Part shown: positions 13,001-25,027 of the stretch, in pieces
Numbering within the stretch: the first letter of the stretch is position 1
How the letters are laid out: each line of letters begins with the position of its first letter
From: Rhizophlyctis rosea
Lineage: Eukaryota > Chytridiomycota > Chytridiomycetes > Rhizophlyctidales > Rhizophlyctidaceae
Direction: 5' to 3'
DNA: 64,000 bases
NCBI GenBank assembly: GCA_027596075.1
Contig: JADGJC010000145.1
Location: 1-64,000, forward strand
Notes under the pieces: generated by a model
The model's database searches: none
Told to the model about the DNA's origin: nothing
What the model saw: only the letters and a program-made list of their open reading frames with translations
Position numbers and translations under genes: made by a program

Positions 13001-14435
13001 ACCAATCTGCACAAGCAGATCGCCGAGGCGCAGAAACGGACGTGCAAGAATGCAAAGGGCATACAGAAGAAGCATGATGATATCAAGTATGCGAAGATGC
13101 AGATTCAGGATACTGTGAAGACTATTGCTAAGTTGGAGAGTGAGAAGTGAGTTGCTGTGGTGGGAGAAGTTGATGGGGTAATGGAACTGACGTTGTTGTC
13201 ATGGTGCAGGGCGTACTTTGAGGCGATCGTGTCGGCGGTGATCCAGAAATCGACTGACAATTGTGCGATTTGTATGGATGAGATTACGGCGATGGGTAGG
13301 TCTGACATGAGGCAAGCGGCAAAATCCATACTCTATTGACCGCCATCTCTGAAACTACCAAGTCATCACCGCGTGCGGTCACCTTTTCTGGTAAGTTCCC
13401 GATACATTCTCGTATGGAGCATCGTCACTAAGGATATTCCTTCCAGCTCTGCATGCATCCAAACTTGGCTGAATACGCAAGCACGGTGAGCTGTTCAGCA
13501 CCCATTGCTGTGCAATCACAAAACTAACTTTTTCATAGATGTCCGGCATGCCGCCAGCATCTGACTACGAAAGATCTATCGGAAGTCATTACGGAAAACA
13601 CTCCGGCTGCTCAATTGATTGAGGCGTCTCAACAGTTCAAGGACTGGCAAAACAAGTACGGGACGAAAATGGCGCGTCTTATTCAATACATCAACCAACA
13701 TGCAGATGGGCGATTCATTGTCTTTTCTCAGTGGTATGTTGTGCTTTCCGTCCATTATGACCGTCACGACAATTAAAAGCCGATCCAAAATCGATGCAGG
13801 GATTCGCTTTTGCACAAGGTCGGGGAGACGCTCAAAGATGAAGGCGTTCCGAATGTCTTCGTGCAGGGAAACATTCATGTGCGCAGTGCGGCGATTCGGA
13901 AATTCAAGACGGATGAGCAGGTAATGAAGATCATGGTGTCGATTGTATCATCGATTACTTACCTGAACGTGGGTCGCAGAACCGCGTTGTGATGTTGAGT
14001 TTGGAGAATGCTGCGTCGGGGACCAACTTGACGGAAGCGACGCATGTGATTTTGATGGATCCCGTTGCGGGGACGGAGGAGGAAGCCAGAGCGATCGAGT
14101 CGCAGGCCATTGGGCGAGCTCATCGGTTGGGGCAGACGAAGCAGATCACGGTGAGTCGTTTAAAATGGACATCCAGTGGCGATGATTATAAGATTACTGA
14201 TACCGATTTCATAACAGGTCGTGCGATTCATGTAAGGAATCATCACAGAGGGATGACGACCCTGAACCGGGGAGACTAATACTTCCCTTCCAGCGTTCGT
14301 GACACGATTGAGGAACAATTGTATCAGCGGAATGCCACTGCGGTTGCGTCAGCTCAATTGGGTCAAGCTAGATTTGAGGAATTGGGAGAAGATGCGGAAG
14401 ACGACTTCCTGGACGAGTTTTCTGCTTATTATTGA
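10049..14435 (+). CDS. SNF2-family DNA-dependent ATPase with internal RING finger (Rad5/Rad16 group)
   Basis: Predicted nuclear DNA translocase and ubiquitin ligase. The helicase N-lobe has GGILADHMGLGKT (motif I) and VIDEGHE (motif II); DEGH instead of DEAH is typical of Rad5/Rad16/HLTF. The C-lobe shows ADGRFIVFSQW and QAIGRAHRLGQTKQI. Between the lobes lies a C3HC4 RING finger, CAICMDEI through ACGHLFC to CPACRQ, split over several exons, preceded by a Lys-rich coiled stretch. This order is diagnostic for the Rad5/Rad16/SHPRH group; no HIRAN domain is seen. There are about 14 short introns. Stop at 14433-14435. The N-terminal frame from ATG 10049 meets a TAG at 10163-10165; a 39-base GT-AG intron (10140-10178) would remove it in frame, but it is shorter than most introns here, so the 5' end may be wrong or damaged. 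Which subgroup it belongs to is unresolved. Confidence 0.85.
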
Positions 14436-15240
14436 GGTGAATTTGGTGGGTATGCCATCACAGGATTTACACAAGTTGAAGAATGGACGTGTGTGTGACT
14501 GGTGGGAGCGATGTCAAAATTATGCTTGAATGCAGATGTATCATAGGTTGTGTGCGCTTCAGATAGTTAGTATATTTGTTTACATATGTAGCATTATGAA
14601 TAGAGGCGAAGACATTTCGAAGACATTTCAGCACAAGGGCAGGTGGGCAGGAAACGCGTCCAAGGACCCTTGGCTGTGACTGGACCCTGACATGTGCCGC
14701 CGATCCCAACTCGAAGAAATTAAAAAAATTTGCGAATGACGAAATAGAGCCAACTTCCAGGGTTCCGGACCGCTGGTCGTGTAACCCAGAAAGGAGGCAA
14801 TGTCACTGTGAGGAAAAAATGGTGAGACAAAAATAGGGCTGCGCAGGCTCAACATGAACTCAACTGCGCCACTTACGACTTTTTTTGGGCACAGATTGAT
14901 TGAGATTTGATTGATGGTGAAAACTGGGGGTGGGGAATTTTTGAGCCAAAGCTGAGTAATTGCAAGTTCTGGACTTGTGGGCCGTCAATATCAAGGGAAG
15001 AAGAGAAGCAAGTTTTTGTTGCTTCTTTTGCCCCCTTGGACATTTCTCATTCCCCTGTTGTACATTGTGGGAATCCCCTTTTTTGTTTCTTTTGTACATA
15101 GCAAACTGTTTTAGTTGCTTGTAGTATTTTTATTTTTTTGTGAGTACGAGATCTCCTTTTTGCTGTTTGCATTGCTTGTCTTACTTACAGAGATCGCTTC
15201 GCTTTTGTACAGATTTACGTTTCATACCCCATAAGAGAAA
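14436..15240. other. Intergenic, no supported gene
   Basis: The segment lies between two plus-strand genes. It contains T-rich runs around 14880-15150, which could be leader or promoter of the highly expressed ABCF gene. No convincing coding sequence or RNA gene is seen. Confidence 0.55.
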
Positions 15241-17291
15241 ATGCCGCCAAAGGGAGGAAAGCGTGAGCCGAAGGGAAAGAAGGCCAAGGCGACCGCTGCC
15301 GCTGCCAACGGGTCTGTTGAGGAGTTGGCGAAGGATGTTGGGAAGGTCAAGATTGAGAACAACCGGTCTGCTACCGGTGTCTTGACTTCTGAGAAGAACT
15401 CCAGGGATATCAAGGTAAGCTTTTGGCAGTTTCGCACTTTGGTTCATGGTTTCCATAGAGCAACAGGAGCGGATTGAGGTGCTTACATGTTCACGTATGC
15501 TAGATCGAGTTGTACTCCCTCACTTTCTTCTCGCAAAACCTCATCAACGAGTCCACGATTGAATTGAACTTCGGTCGTCGCTATGGGTTGATTGGTGCCA
15601 ACGGATCCGGAAAGTCCACTTTCTTGAAGTCCTTGGCCGATCGTGAGGCTCCCATTCCTGAACACATTGATATCTATCTGTTGAACTCCGAATACCCACC
15701 TACTGAGATGAGTGCTTTGAAGGCCGTTATTGCCGACGCTGAGGCCGAGTTGAAGGTATGTGCATTTTTTGAAGGATAAAGAAATCATAAGTTGATGCTC
15801 ATGTTTGTTTTCTACTCAGCGTTTGGAGGAGCAAATGGAGAAGATCATGGAGGAGGATCCTGAGTCGCCCCTTCTTGAGGACATCTACGAGCGTATTGAT
15901 GCAATGGATGCATCCACTTTCGAATCTCGTGCCGCCTCTATCCTCAACGGTCTTGGTTTCAGTGATGAGCGTATGCAATACGCTACTAAGGACTTGTCCG
16001 GTGGATGGCGTATGCGTGTCGCTCTTGCAAGAGCATTGTTCGTTAAGCCTACCCTCATGCTTTTGGATGAACCCACCAACCATCTGTGAGTGCAGTTTTG
16101 GATGTTGATTGCTTGAATAAGCTGAAACTAATTTTATGGGAACAGTGATCTCGGTGCTTGCGTGTGGCTCGAAGAATACCTCGCACAATACAACCGCATT
16201 CTCCTCATCATTTCGCACTCCCAAGATTTCCTCAACAACGTCTGCACCAACATCATTGAGTTGACCCCTAAGAAGCAGCTCCAATACTACACCGGTAACT
16301 ACGACACCTACATCAAGACGAAGTCTGAGTTGGAGGTCAACCAGATGAAGGCGTACGAGAAGCAACAGGATGAAATTGCCCACATGAAGAAGTTTATTGC
16401 GTCTTGCGGTACCTACTCCAACTTGGTCCGTCAAGCCAAGTCTCGGCAAAAGATCTTGGACAAGATGGAGGCGGATGGATTGGTAGAGAAGGTTGAGAAG
16501 CCCCGTGAATTCAAGTTCCACTTCGAATCCGCCGGACCGCTGCCTCCCCCCGTTCTCAGTTTCACCGAGATGTCCTTCGCGTATGACGGAAACCTCAAAA
16601 ATGCCATCTACCGTGACCTCGACTTTGGTGTCGACACTGAGTCTCGTATCGCCCTTGTCGGTCCCAACGGTGCCGGTAAATCTACCCTCCTTAAGCTCAT
16701 GAGCGGCGAGCTCTCCCCCACCGCCGGTACCATCTCCCGCCACACCCATTTGAAGATGGTCAAGTACTCCCAACACAGTGCCGACCAACTCGACCTCGAA
16801 GTCTCCGCCATCGACTACCTTCGTAAAGTTTTCCCCGACCGCCCGCAGGACATTCCCTACTGGCGGCAACAAATTGGTCGGTTCGGTTTGACCGGCAACT
16901 CCCAACTTTGCCCGATCGGTCAATTGTCGGACGGACAACGTGCTCGTATCGTTTTCTGTCAGTTGTCTTTGAGCGTTCCCAACATCCTTCTGTTCGACGA
17001 ACCTACCAACGCTCTTGATATTGAGACCATTGATTCGTTGGCGGAGGCCATCAATGAGTTTGAGGGTGGTGTTGTGTTGGTCAGTCACGATTTCCGATTG
17101 ATCTCGCAGGTTGCGCAGCAGATTTGGGTGTGCGAAAACGGTAGCATGTCTCTATGGTGAGTTCCATTGAGTTTCTTTTTACTAGTTTCCGTCGGATTAT
17201 TGACGAATCTTTTTTCAATAGGGAGGGTTCCATCGCTGAGTACAAGCAGGCTCTCCGGAAAGAGGTTACCAAGAACATGATCAAGATTTAA
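15241..17291 (+). CDS. arb1: ABCF-type ATPase, ARB1/ABCF2-like ribosome biogenesis factor
   Basis: Soluble twin-cassette ABC ATPase without membrane domains. In yeast, Arb1 acts in 40S and 60S ribosome biogenesis and shuttles between nucleus and cytoplasm. A Lys/Ala-rich N-terminus precedes cassette 1 (GANGSGKST Walker [16 protein letters not shown] signature, [12 protein letters not shown]alker B) and cassette 2 ([32 protein letters not shown]). The LSDGQ form of the second signature is characteristic of ARB1/ABCF2. Exons read cleanly: 15241-15414, 15504-15755, 15820-16085, 16146-17156 and 17222-17291. Length is near 590 residues, normal for the family. Codon use is C- and G-ending and strongly biased, as expected for an abundant protein. 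A 429-codon frame on the opposite strand is a shadow of this gene. Confidence 0.96.
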
Positions 17292-18013
17292 AATACTTGT
17301 TTATTATGTAGTGGTTTGTACAAAGGAGGGGGGGCAAGGCTGGTTAGGTTAGGTAGTTTTTACCGGCATTTTGTAGATGATTGTAGTATCTTCAACTATG
17401 GTGGGACGGTTTTGTAGTTGCTGGGGAGTGTGTGGGAAGACCACACCTTACTTTTCATTTACATTTTGCATGTTCAAGGTTTTTCTTCAGTTTCCATATT
17501 TACGTATAATAGAACGCACATGGCATTTGCAGTAGTTTTTTGTGGGAATGCGTCTACACACAGTTTTAATCCACATTTTTTGCGTAATGGAACGCACACC
17601 GCGTTTTGCAGTTTCTGCTTGTGAGTGGGCAGCTCGAGGTCAAAATGTGATTACGAGACGCGTGAAGGCTTGTTACCAATCACCTCATTCCGCATGGGGA
17701 AGTCATGTGATTCCGTGTGGGATTGCATGTGGGGTTTCGGAACCAGAGCAAGTGATGGGAACAAAGTAAACACACCAGGTATTATTTTTCACTCCCTTCT
17801 CATCGGCGAGCTGAGGCAGAAGTCTTACTCGAACAGACACCGTGTTTCCAGCAGACCTCCCATTGCAACCTGGAAGCGCTGGTCGTTCTGTCCTGGTCGT
17901 TGCTATCTCACGGCCCACCAAGCATCCTCGCGCCAAACGACTGATCTGCAGTCTTCTTGTCCTCCCACTTCGCCATCACTTACTTCCCACGCTCCAAACA
18001 CAACCAGCTCGCC
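17292..18013. other. Intergenic, no supported gene
   Basis: The first part is the GT-rich 3' untranslated region of the ABCF gene. The last 200 bases lead into the cargo lectin gene. A near-repeat of a 13-base phrase (aatagaacgcaca at 17508, and a similar phrase near 17586) is visible but unexplained. Confidence 0.5.
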
Positions 18014-20127
18014 ATGCGATCACTATTGATTTCCTCCTTACTGGGTCTAGTAGCAATTCTTGCTCCCGCTGGCGGCTCTGCGCCTGCAGGATACAGTTTT
18101 GACCCTAACACTGTCCGCAAGCGCCATGACTATCGGCTTACGTTCAAGCAGCCGTACTTCCTTTATGAGAACGAGCATCCGCGTGTTATTCCCAATTTCG
18201 AGACTCATGGATGTGAGTAGTGGGTTGAAACTTCTTGTAGACTTGCGGGGCTTGGTATGGCTATGATCAAGGGGATAGTGGGGAGGTGTGAAGGAAGACT
18301 TTGGGGAAGAGCCAAACGCTCCCGTCACCCTATTGCCGTTCGTTGTTCAGTCAAAACGTACTAATTCACGGCTTCCATGTTCAGCTACCATCAGCAGTCG
18401 TGATTTCATTCGTCTCACACCTAGTATCGCGGACCAGCAGGGCTCTGTATGGTCCAAACTTCCAAATTCCTACAAAGATTGGCAGGTTGTGTTTTCGTTC
18501 AAGGTTGCTGGGCAGGGACACTTCGGCGGCACCGGATTTGCTTTCTGGTACACACAAGATAAGGCAGTGCAGGGATCGATGTTGGGGTCGAGAGATGAAT
18601 GGAAAGGTATGAGATCGACCTGTGCGCTGGAATGGGTGATGTTGCTTGGGATTGACACCTGGATTGACGATTAGGATTTGGGCTCATTTTCACGGCACAT
18701 GACCAACGCGCTGAACGGTATACACCACTCATCTATGGTATGATGAATGACCATAATGTCGCTTGGGCGCATCGTCTGGACTATATGGGAAGCGCACTTG
18801 GTCACTGCTACAGTGATTTCCGTGGCACACCGCATCCTGGATATGCGCGCATTACGTACAAGGATTCAACGCTGATTGTGGGTAGCATGTCGAAGACTAT
18901 CGTTTCGATGGTGTTTGAATAACATATGACCTTGCGCAGGTGGAGATTGACATGCGTCAAAACGGAAAGGGCTTCATTCCTTGCTTTACTGCCACCAATG
19001 TCAATCTGCCCATTGGCTACCACTTTGGATTCTCGGCGGCGACCGGCGTGCATGCATCTGGTCTGTTTCACGTCAGTTCATTGAATAGTCTATTCCGGCA
19101 ATCTGACTGACATATCTCAATTATTAGTCTCCGATGACCACGACATCATCTCTTTCGATACATACGACTTGAACCCCGCTCCACCCCGGCCGGTTCGTAC
19201 TCTTGTCTGCTATACATATGCATTTGTTTACTTTACTAATGTGATTGCATCATTCAGAAGCCGCTGACGGCCGAGCAGAAGCAGAAGATGAAGGACCTCG
19301 AGAACTTCCAGTTTTCAGAAGAGCAAAAACAAGTAAGGAACGGCTACCAGTGCTAAGTCATTCTTGATAAAGACTAAATCAACATTGGAATCAGCACATT
19401 GAACAAGCGGAATCTGAGGTGCATGAGATGTGGAAGGAGGCGGAGGAGGGGGGAGAGACTGGCGAGGTATGGATGCGGTCATCGCATTTGAATGTTGGCA
19501 ATAGTTGACCATCATGGTGTACGGACGTAGTCGAGACAGCTGAACCAACTGATGGAGAACCAATTCCACATTCTGGAAACTCTCAGTTTGATTCAGCAGA
19601 AGCAGGAGCAAGGGGGTGGCGGTGGAAGTGGGTCGAGTGGCGGCGCTATTGATCACACAGTTCACGCCATCTTGAATGATATCAAGTGAGCAATGTGATC
19701 CCGGAAACTATGAGCATTCTGTGAGGTGATGTAACGCATGATTGTCATATAGGGACCGACTTCACAAGATAGAAGTTTCCATTGCCGAGTTGACGCCCCA
19801 GATTCAATCTATGAGCCATAACGTAAGCCCTTATGCTATGGCGCTGCATGTTACCCAAACATCGTGAGCTGACAGTTTCCTTCCTCTCAGCAAAACGCAC
19901 AAATGGGCAACGTCCAACAAAAACTAGATGCCGCACACGATGCCCTGAAAGCATCAAATTACCACCTCTCGTCCGTATCGGCTATCCAACATGAGACAAA
20001 GGAGGCTCTGAAGAACGCAAAGGGACATTGGGGTTTGTACTCTTTGGCTTTTGTAATTGGACTTATAGTTGCGTATGTCGCAAATTCGGTAAGAAGGAAG
20101 AGGGAGGATAGTAAGAAGTTTATTTAG
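18014..20127 (+). CDS. L-type lectin cargo receptor (ERGIC-53/Emp47-like)
   Basis: Type I membrane protein of the early secretory pathway, related to ERGIC-53 and Emp46/47, which carry glycoproteins from ER to Golgi. A signal peptide (MRSLLISSLLGLVAILAPAG) starts at ATG 18014. The L-type lectin domain follows: FIRLTPSIADQQGSVWSKLP, GQGHFGGTGFAFWYTQD, GLIFTAHDQ, CYSDFRG and IGYHFGFSAATG. A luminal coiled-coil or Gln/Glu-rich stalk comes next, then one transmembrane segment near LYSLAFVIGLIVAYVA and a short basic tail ending in KKFI. KKFI has the form of a KKXX retrieval signal with a hydrophobic end like animal ERGIC-53. There are about ten introns. The usual Asp/Asn cluster of the metal and sugar site (FDS-DND in animal proteins) reads FTAHDQR here, so sugar binding may be altered. 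Confidence 0.92.
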
Positions 20128-20277
20128 GTTTTTGGAGTGTACTTTTGGTGATAGATTGTGAATATATTACATTTGGGGGCTTGGACTTTTTGGAAAGAAT
20201 CAACCATTGAAGCGCTCGAGAAGGGGAAGGGATGGTAGAGAGGGTGATTGGCGGACTAGTGATTTTCCAATTTTGGG

Positions 20278-21831
20278 CTACAAAGTTGCAAACTCCCGGT
20301 CAGCCAATATCCCATCTCCGTCCGGCATGTAGACATCGTCGCTGTGTGGGTTATCTCTCCATCCGAAGTAGCGAGTATATGTGTTGTCCACACCCGTCAC
20401 CACATCTGCGATGATATTGCCAAGCACTGGTGTGAATTTGAAGGCGTGTCCTGAGCCGCCGGTTGCTACAAAGAGGCCTGGACGTTTGGGTACTGCGGAT
20501 ATGAGGAAGCGCTCATCGTGAGTGTTGCAGTACCTGAATTGACAGTAAGACAGGGATGACAATCAACTGTCAGATTGTGTGATGAAAGACGGGTAGCTTT
20601 GCGGATACATACCAACACAATTTTGCGGCAACGACTTCACATTCAGCCAGTTTGGGGAAGTGGGTTTCAATGAATGTGCGGAAGGTTTTGTACTTTGCTA
20701 GGGGTATTGTGTCCGATGGTGAGTCTACGGTTGTGCGTGGGGTGGAGATGGGTTGTTGTGATGTGGGGGAGGTTGTGGGTATGGTAGATGTGGAAGAAGG
20801 TTTTGGGGGCAGAGGGTTGAGATACCCAAGACTATGACAAGCGAATTTGATGATGCCGTTATGGGACGGAAAGCCGAACATTCCTGTGTTTTGTTTTTGT
20901 TGGAGTGTGTCACACCATTTAGGTACAATATGCGCAACGACTTGATGCTTACCTGTTTGTGTGATATCTGCAGTCCAGCAAGGAAAGACATCCGGACGGT
21001 AGTCTTTCTCAATGCTTTCAGGTACTTTGATGTACATGACGGACTGTCCGGATGCCGCTAGGATGGGTCGTAGCTCCCCAACCAAAGTGGCAGACCATGC
21101 ACCTGCCGCGACCAACACTGTCCCAAAATGATCTACTCCATCTGCCGTGCGGATGCCCTTGACAGCAGAAGCCTCCTCGATCAGTTCTACAATCCTTCCT
21201 GCAAGACTTCCCTCCAAGAACTTCACTCCACATTCTTCAGCAATTCGGCGGAGATATCGCAAGGTGCGGTTTGCATCGACCATGCCGCCAGTGGTATTTA
21301 AGTATCCTGACACGTGGGTTGTGGTCAAGTCTGCAAAGCCTGGGAAGCGAGACGCCATGGTTGTGGCTTCCATTCTGTGCAGCTTTTCGCCAAAGCCAAG
21401 CGAGGTCAGGTGTTCAATGCAAGACTCTTCATATGGTCCCAAGGCGGTTGTACTGCAAGTGAGAAGAATCCCACATTCTTGGAAGAGGGGATGATTGTCG
21501 TTGAGGACGGTGCGAGCTTCTTTGTCCCTAATAGGGTCCCGGTGTCAGGGTTGCAAGGGATGCGGATGATCAAAATTGCTTGCAGCAACGCATACCAATG
21601 TCTCCATTTGTCAATTGCTTTCAGTGCTAGTTCCTGTTCGATAGCCTTGCCTCCGTAGTCGGTGCGGACAATTCGGTTGATGTCATTGGAGCTGGAGTCT
21701 TGGGCAGGGATGGGCAGACGGTCAAATATAGTCACGGGGTGGCCTCGCTTTTTGAGAGAGATGGCCGACGAGAGACCAAAAGCGCCGCCTCCAATGATTA
21801 GTATTGGTGAGTTGGAGGCGCCGACTGCCAT
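20278..21831 (-). CDS. FAD-dependent amine oxidase (sarcosine/fructosyl-amino-acid oxidase type)
   Basis: Flavoenzyme of the DAO/MSOX superfamily that would oxidise a secondary amine such as sarcosine, pipecolate or a glycated amino acid, releasing peroxide. The N-terminus has the dinucleotide fold ILIIGGGAFGLSSAISL. GVDHFGTVLVAAGAW follows in the middle. Near the C-terminus LCWYCNTHDERFLI is joined across an intron, and FVATGGSGHAFKFTPVLG closes the FAD site. The Cys of LCWY is at the position of the covalent flavin link in monomeric sarcosine oxidase. Four exons; the intron at 20883-20955 interrupts DITQT and GMFGFPSHNG. The C-terminus (ATL) is not a typical PTS1. The fructosyl-peptide oxidase subgroup fits best by eye; the substrate cannot be decided. 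Divergent from POC1. Confidence 0.9.
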
Positions 21832-22298
21832 CTCGGAAGACTGCGGTACACAAAGAACAAAGAGTGCAAAGGAGCTGTTTCAAAGGAGGTCATACAGGAC
21901 AGGTCTACTTGACACGTTTAAGCGAAACAGTTCTGAATTGTCTGCAAATAAAGTAAAGAAAGACAATGTCGCCACAAGTTGGCAAGGCACAGCGAATACG
22001 TGGCACTATCTGCGCAGCAGCCAGAACAAGTCTGGATTGTTATGATTTCTATCTGAATCCAGCCAAGGCCTTGTCCGCGCCCCCCAAATTTCAATGTTCA
22101 AACACGCGACCAACACAGACTCGCTGATCTCACAACTCTCACCTCGCATCTTCCCACGCGCATTGACAAAAGGTTCGTTACCTTTATAAGATTCACGTGT
22201 TATCAAGTACTCCCGTAGGAGCAACAAAAGGATCTTGGACTCACGGAAAGTAATGCGATAACGTGTCTTCATCGTTCTGGTGGTCCCAGTTTGCGACA
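21832..22298. other. Divergent promoter region between amine oxidase and POC1
   Basis: These 467 bases separate two divergent start codons (21831 minus, 22299 plus) and must hold both promoters. I see no conserved box that I can name. Confidence 0.5.
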
Positions 22299-24712
22299 AT
22301 GGTATGGTCACCGTGCCTTCTCACGAATGGTTTTGAAAACCTGTGACGCCCTCCACACCTCAAAATCACTGATCTCTTGGATAATTTTCACTCGCTATAG
22401 TCTTACCTCCAACTACAAGATCCCACGCTGGAACGGTCCTTCCGCGGCCACAAAGATGTCATCACCGGTCTTGCATTCAAACCCTCAATGACGCAAATTG
22501 CGTCCTCGTGTATGGATCACTCCGTTATGGTGTGGAACTTCAAACCGCAGCTTAGAGCGTTTCGTTTTGTTGGGCATAAGGTATCTGGCCTTGGGGTCGT
22601 ACAGTTGACATTACGAAGGTGGACGTAAGTATTGAAAAGTCCGGGCGGATAGGCTCCAGTCACAAGTGTTGACTTCTCACCAACCGGACACCTGCTCGCG
22701 TCTTCTTCCCGCGATACTACGGTACGATTATGGACTCCAAATGTGTAAGCCATGCTGTGCTTGGAGGGACATTTCTGCATTTAATTGACTTCGAAGCAGC
22801 AAAGGCGATGTGACGGTATTCAAGGCGCATACATCGACTGTGAGAACAGTACAGTTCGCACGGGATGGCGAGTCTTTGCTGACATCATCTGACGACAAAA
22901 CAATCAAAGTAAGAGATCCTCAACTCGTCGTATTGTTTTCTTGACTGACCGCGTCGGATTCAGCTATGGTCGGCACATCGAACGAAATTTCAATATACCC
23001 TTGCCGGCCATTTGAATTGGGTGCGCACAGCACGGTTCTCACCTGATTCTCGGCTAGTAATATCAGGGAGTGACGATAAGACAGTGAAACTCTGGGACTT
23101 GGGAAGCAAATCGTGTGTGAAGACGTATTGGGATCACGTGGGGTGGGTATCTAATCCCCTTGGCGATCGAACAATCCTGCTAATGATTTGAACACAGCAT
23201 GGTCACATCCGTCGCATTTCATCCCGCCGGCACTGTCGTTGCTTCTGCATCCACTGACCGCTCCATCAAACTGTTTGACATCCGGACGCATAAGCTCATC
23301 CAACATTATGGCGATGCACACGCACCTAGTGGAGGGGGAACTGGTGGCGGCGGCGTCAACAGCATCGCTTTCGGAGGAGTTGCTGGGGAATGGCTCATCA
23401 GCACGGGCATGGATGGTGTGGTCAAGGTTGGAGCGTCGATGATGTGCAAGCTATTTATGAAAATAAGTCTGAGTCATTTCCGACAGATATGGGATCTGAA
23501 AGAAGGGCATTTATTCTACACTTTGCATGGGCACAAGCAAGGGCCCACAACCTCCGCTGTGTTCTCTCCGAAAGGAGATTTCTTCGCTACAGGGGGCAGC
23601 GATGCGCAGGTCATGGTGTGGAAGAGCAACTTCGATGAAATATCGAAACTTGTTGAGAAGGAAGGAGACAGCACAGGTGTGCTTGCCTTGATAGAAAAAT
23701 CTGCGAGACTTGGGATTATGCCTGACTAATATAACATTTAGCACCCCGCGATCGTCCGCTACCACACAGTCAATCACAATATTTTCATCAACATCATGGT
23801 CTACATACGGAACCCACTCAAGCGAATGGGACGGTGCGAGGAAAAAGTCCAGTATCAGTGCTGCCGACGGTGGTCAATGGCTCAGGTGGCATGACGCACA
23901 GAAAGGGAGGAAATCCGGATGTCATCAATGTTGGAGCGGGATTGTTTGCGGAGCAGGTAGCCCAACTTCATTGCATACACAGGGCAGTTGTAACGAGTAC
24001 TTACTTCTGGGTGTAGGACATTGAAGAAGAAGGCGCTACAGGAACATATCCTCAGCACCATGCCCAGGCGTCTCCGTCGCGAGCGAGATCGCCCGAACGT
24101 GCGTCGGGACGGCCTCAATCATATACGACGGCATTGGAGGAACGGACAGTTCCAGACCAATTGGCGAATACGCTGCAGCAAATTGTACGACAGTTGGACA
24201 TCCTGACGCAGACCATGAATATCATGGAGGTGTGTACATCTGGGTTGCAATTGCAATGCCGGTGCAGGGATGTAACTGTGACGAAATACCTGCAGAGTCG
24301 ACTGACAATGAATGAAGACCGAGTGGTGGAAATGGGACGTCGGATGACGGATGTTCTGAACCGGTTGGAGCAACAAAATCAGGCGCGGGCGACACCGCCG
24401 CCGTCTGCGGGATTGGGAGTGGGGACGAGTGGTGGTGGTGTGGGATCAAACAGAGGTGGACTCGTACACGAGGAGGAGGGCACACACTGGCGACCAACTT
24501 CTTTTCAACAGCAGCATCAGCAGCAGCAGCAAGACAGGCAGAATGAGGTCCCTGTAACGATGAGGACTGCGTGGCAAGACTTCGATCGCTCGGTGAATAG
24601 TGGGATTGCGCCCAGTGCGCCGCCTTTGAGTGAGTCGAAGAAGGAGGAGAGTGGAATGGGAGGGGTTGGTGTTGGCAGTGGGGAAGGTGGGGGTGGAGTT
24701 GCGAATGGGTGA
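22299..24712 (+). CDS. poc1: POC1 centriolar/basal body WD40 protein
   Basis: Component of centrioles and basal bodies, needed for their stability and for flagella. Seven WD40 repeats form the N-terminal propeller: [23 protein letters not shown] joined to [97 protein letters not shown] and [19 protein letters not shown]. After a disordered linker comes the conserved C-terminal POC1 coiled coil, [17 protein letters not shown] joined to [13 protein letters not shown]. The start is unusual: exon 1 is only the ATG at 22299-22301, followed by an intron (22302-22400); this gives M then [19 protein letters not shown], which matches the family N-terminus. The intron from 22581 to about 22650 restores the second repeat. 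Stop at 24710-24712. Gly- and Gln-rich tail. Confidence 0.94.
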
Positions 24713-25027
24713 GGTGTCTGTAAGGTTGTTGGGGAATGGGGTTTGCGCTTTTGCTCTGTACATATGTTACCTGTTCATCCTTGTGTAAAAGGCAGGAGTC
24801 GCATTGTCCAGCTCGAGGGATGTCTTGCGATTTCAGTTGCTTAATGGGATCAACGAGAGTCACAGTATGGTCCCGACAGAAAACGAAAGCCGACTGCCGA
24901 AACACTTGGCCAGACATTTTGACAACTTCGGCCCTCAGATTTGTTTCATGATGACTTCGCAAACATTCTGTTCTTATTCGTAATACAATGCCAAATTCTT
25001 TCAAAGCAAAGATGAAGCGGAACACTG
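24713..25027. other. Convergent intergenic spacer
   Basis: The spacer lies between the 3' ends of POC1 (+) and the retropepsin-like gene (-). No gene or motif is supported. Confidence 0.55.

Noticed and set aside
15799..17088. A 429-codon open frame antisense to the ABCF gene
   Set aside because: It covers exactly the ABCF exons and has the mirror composition of their biased codons. It shows no domain of its own.
22581..22660. Extra residues between WD repeats 1 and 2 of POC1 (reading through without splicing)
   Set aside because: An intron from GTATCTGG to GCGGATAG gives the canonical [15 protein letters not shown] join, so the insertion is an artefact of read-through.
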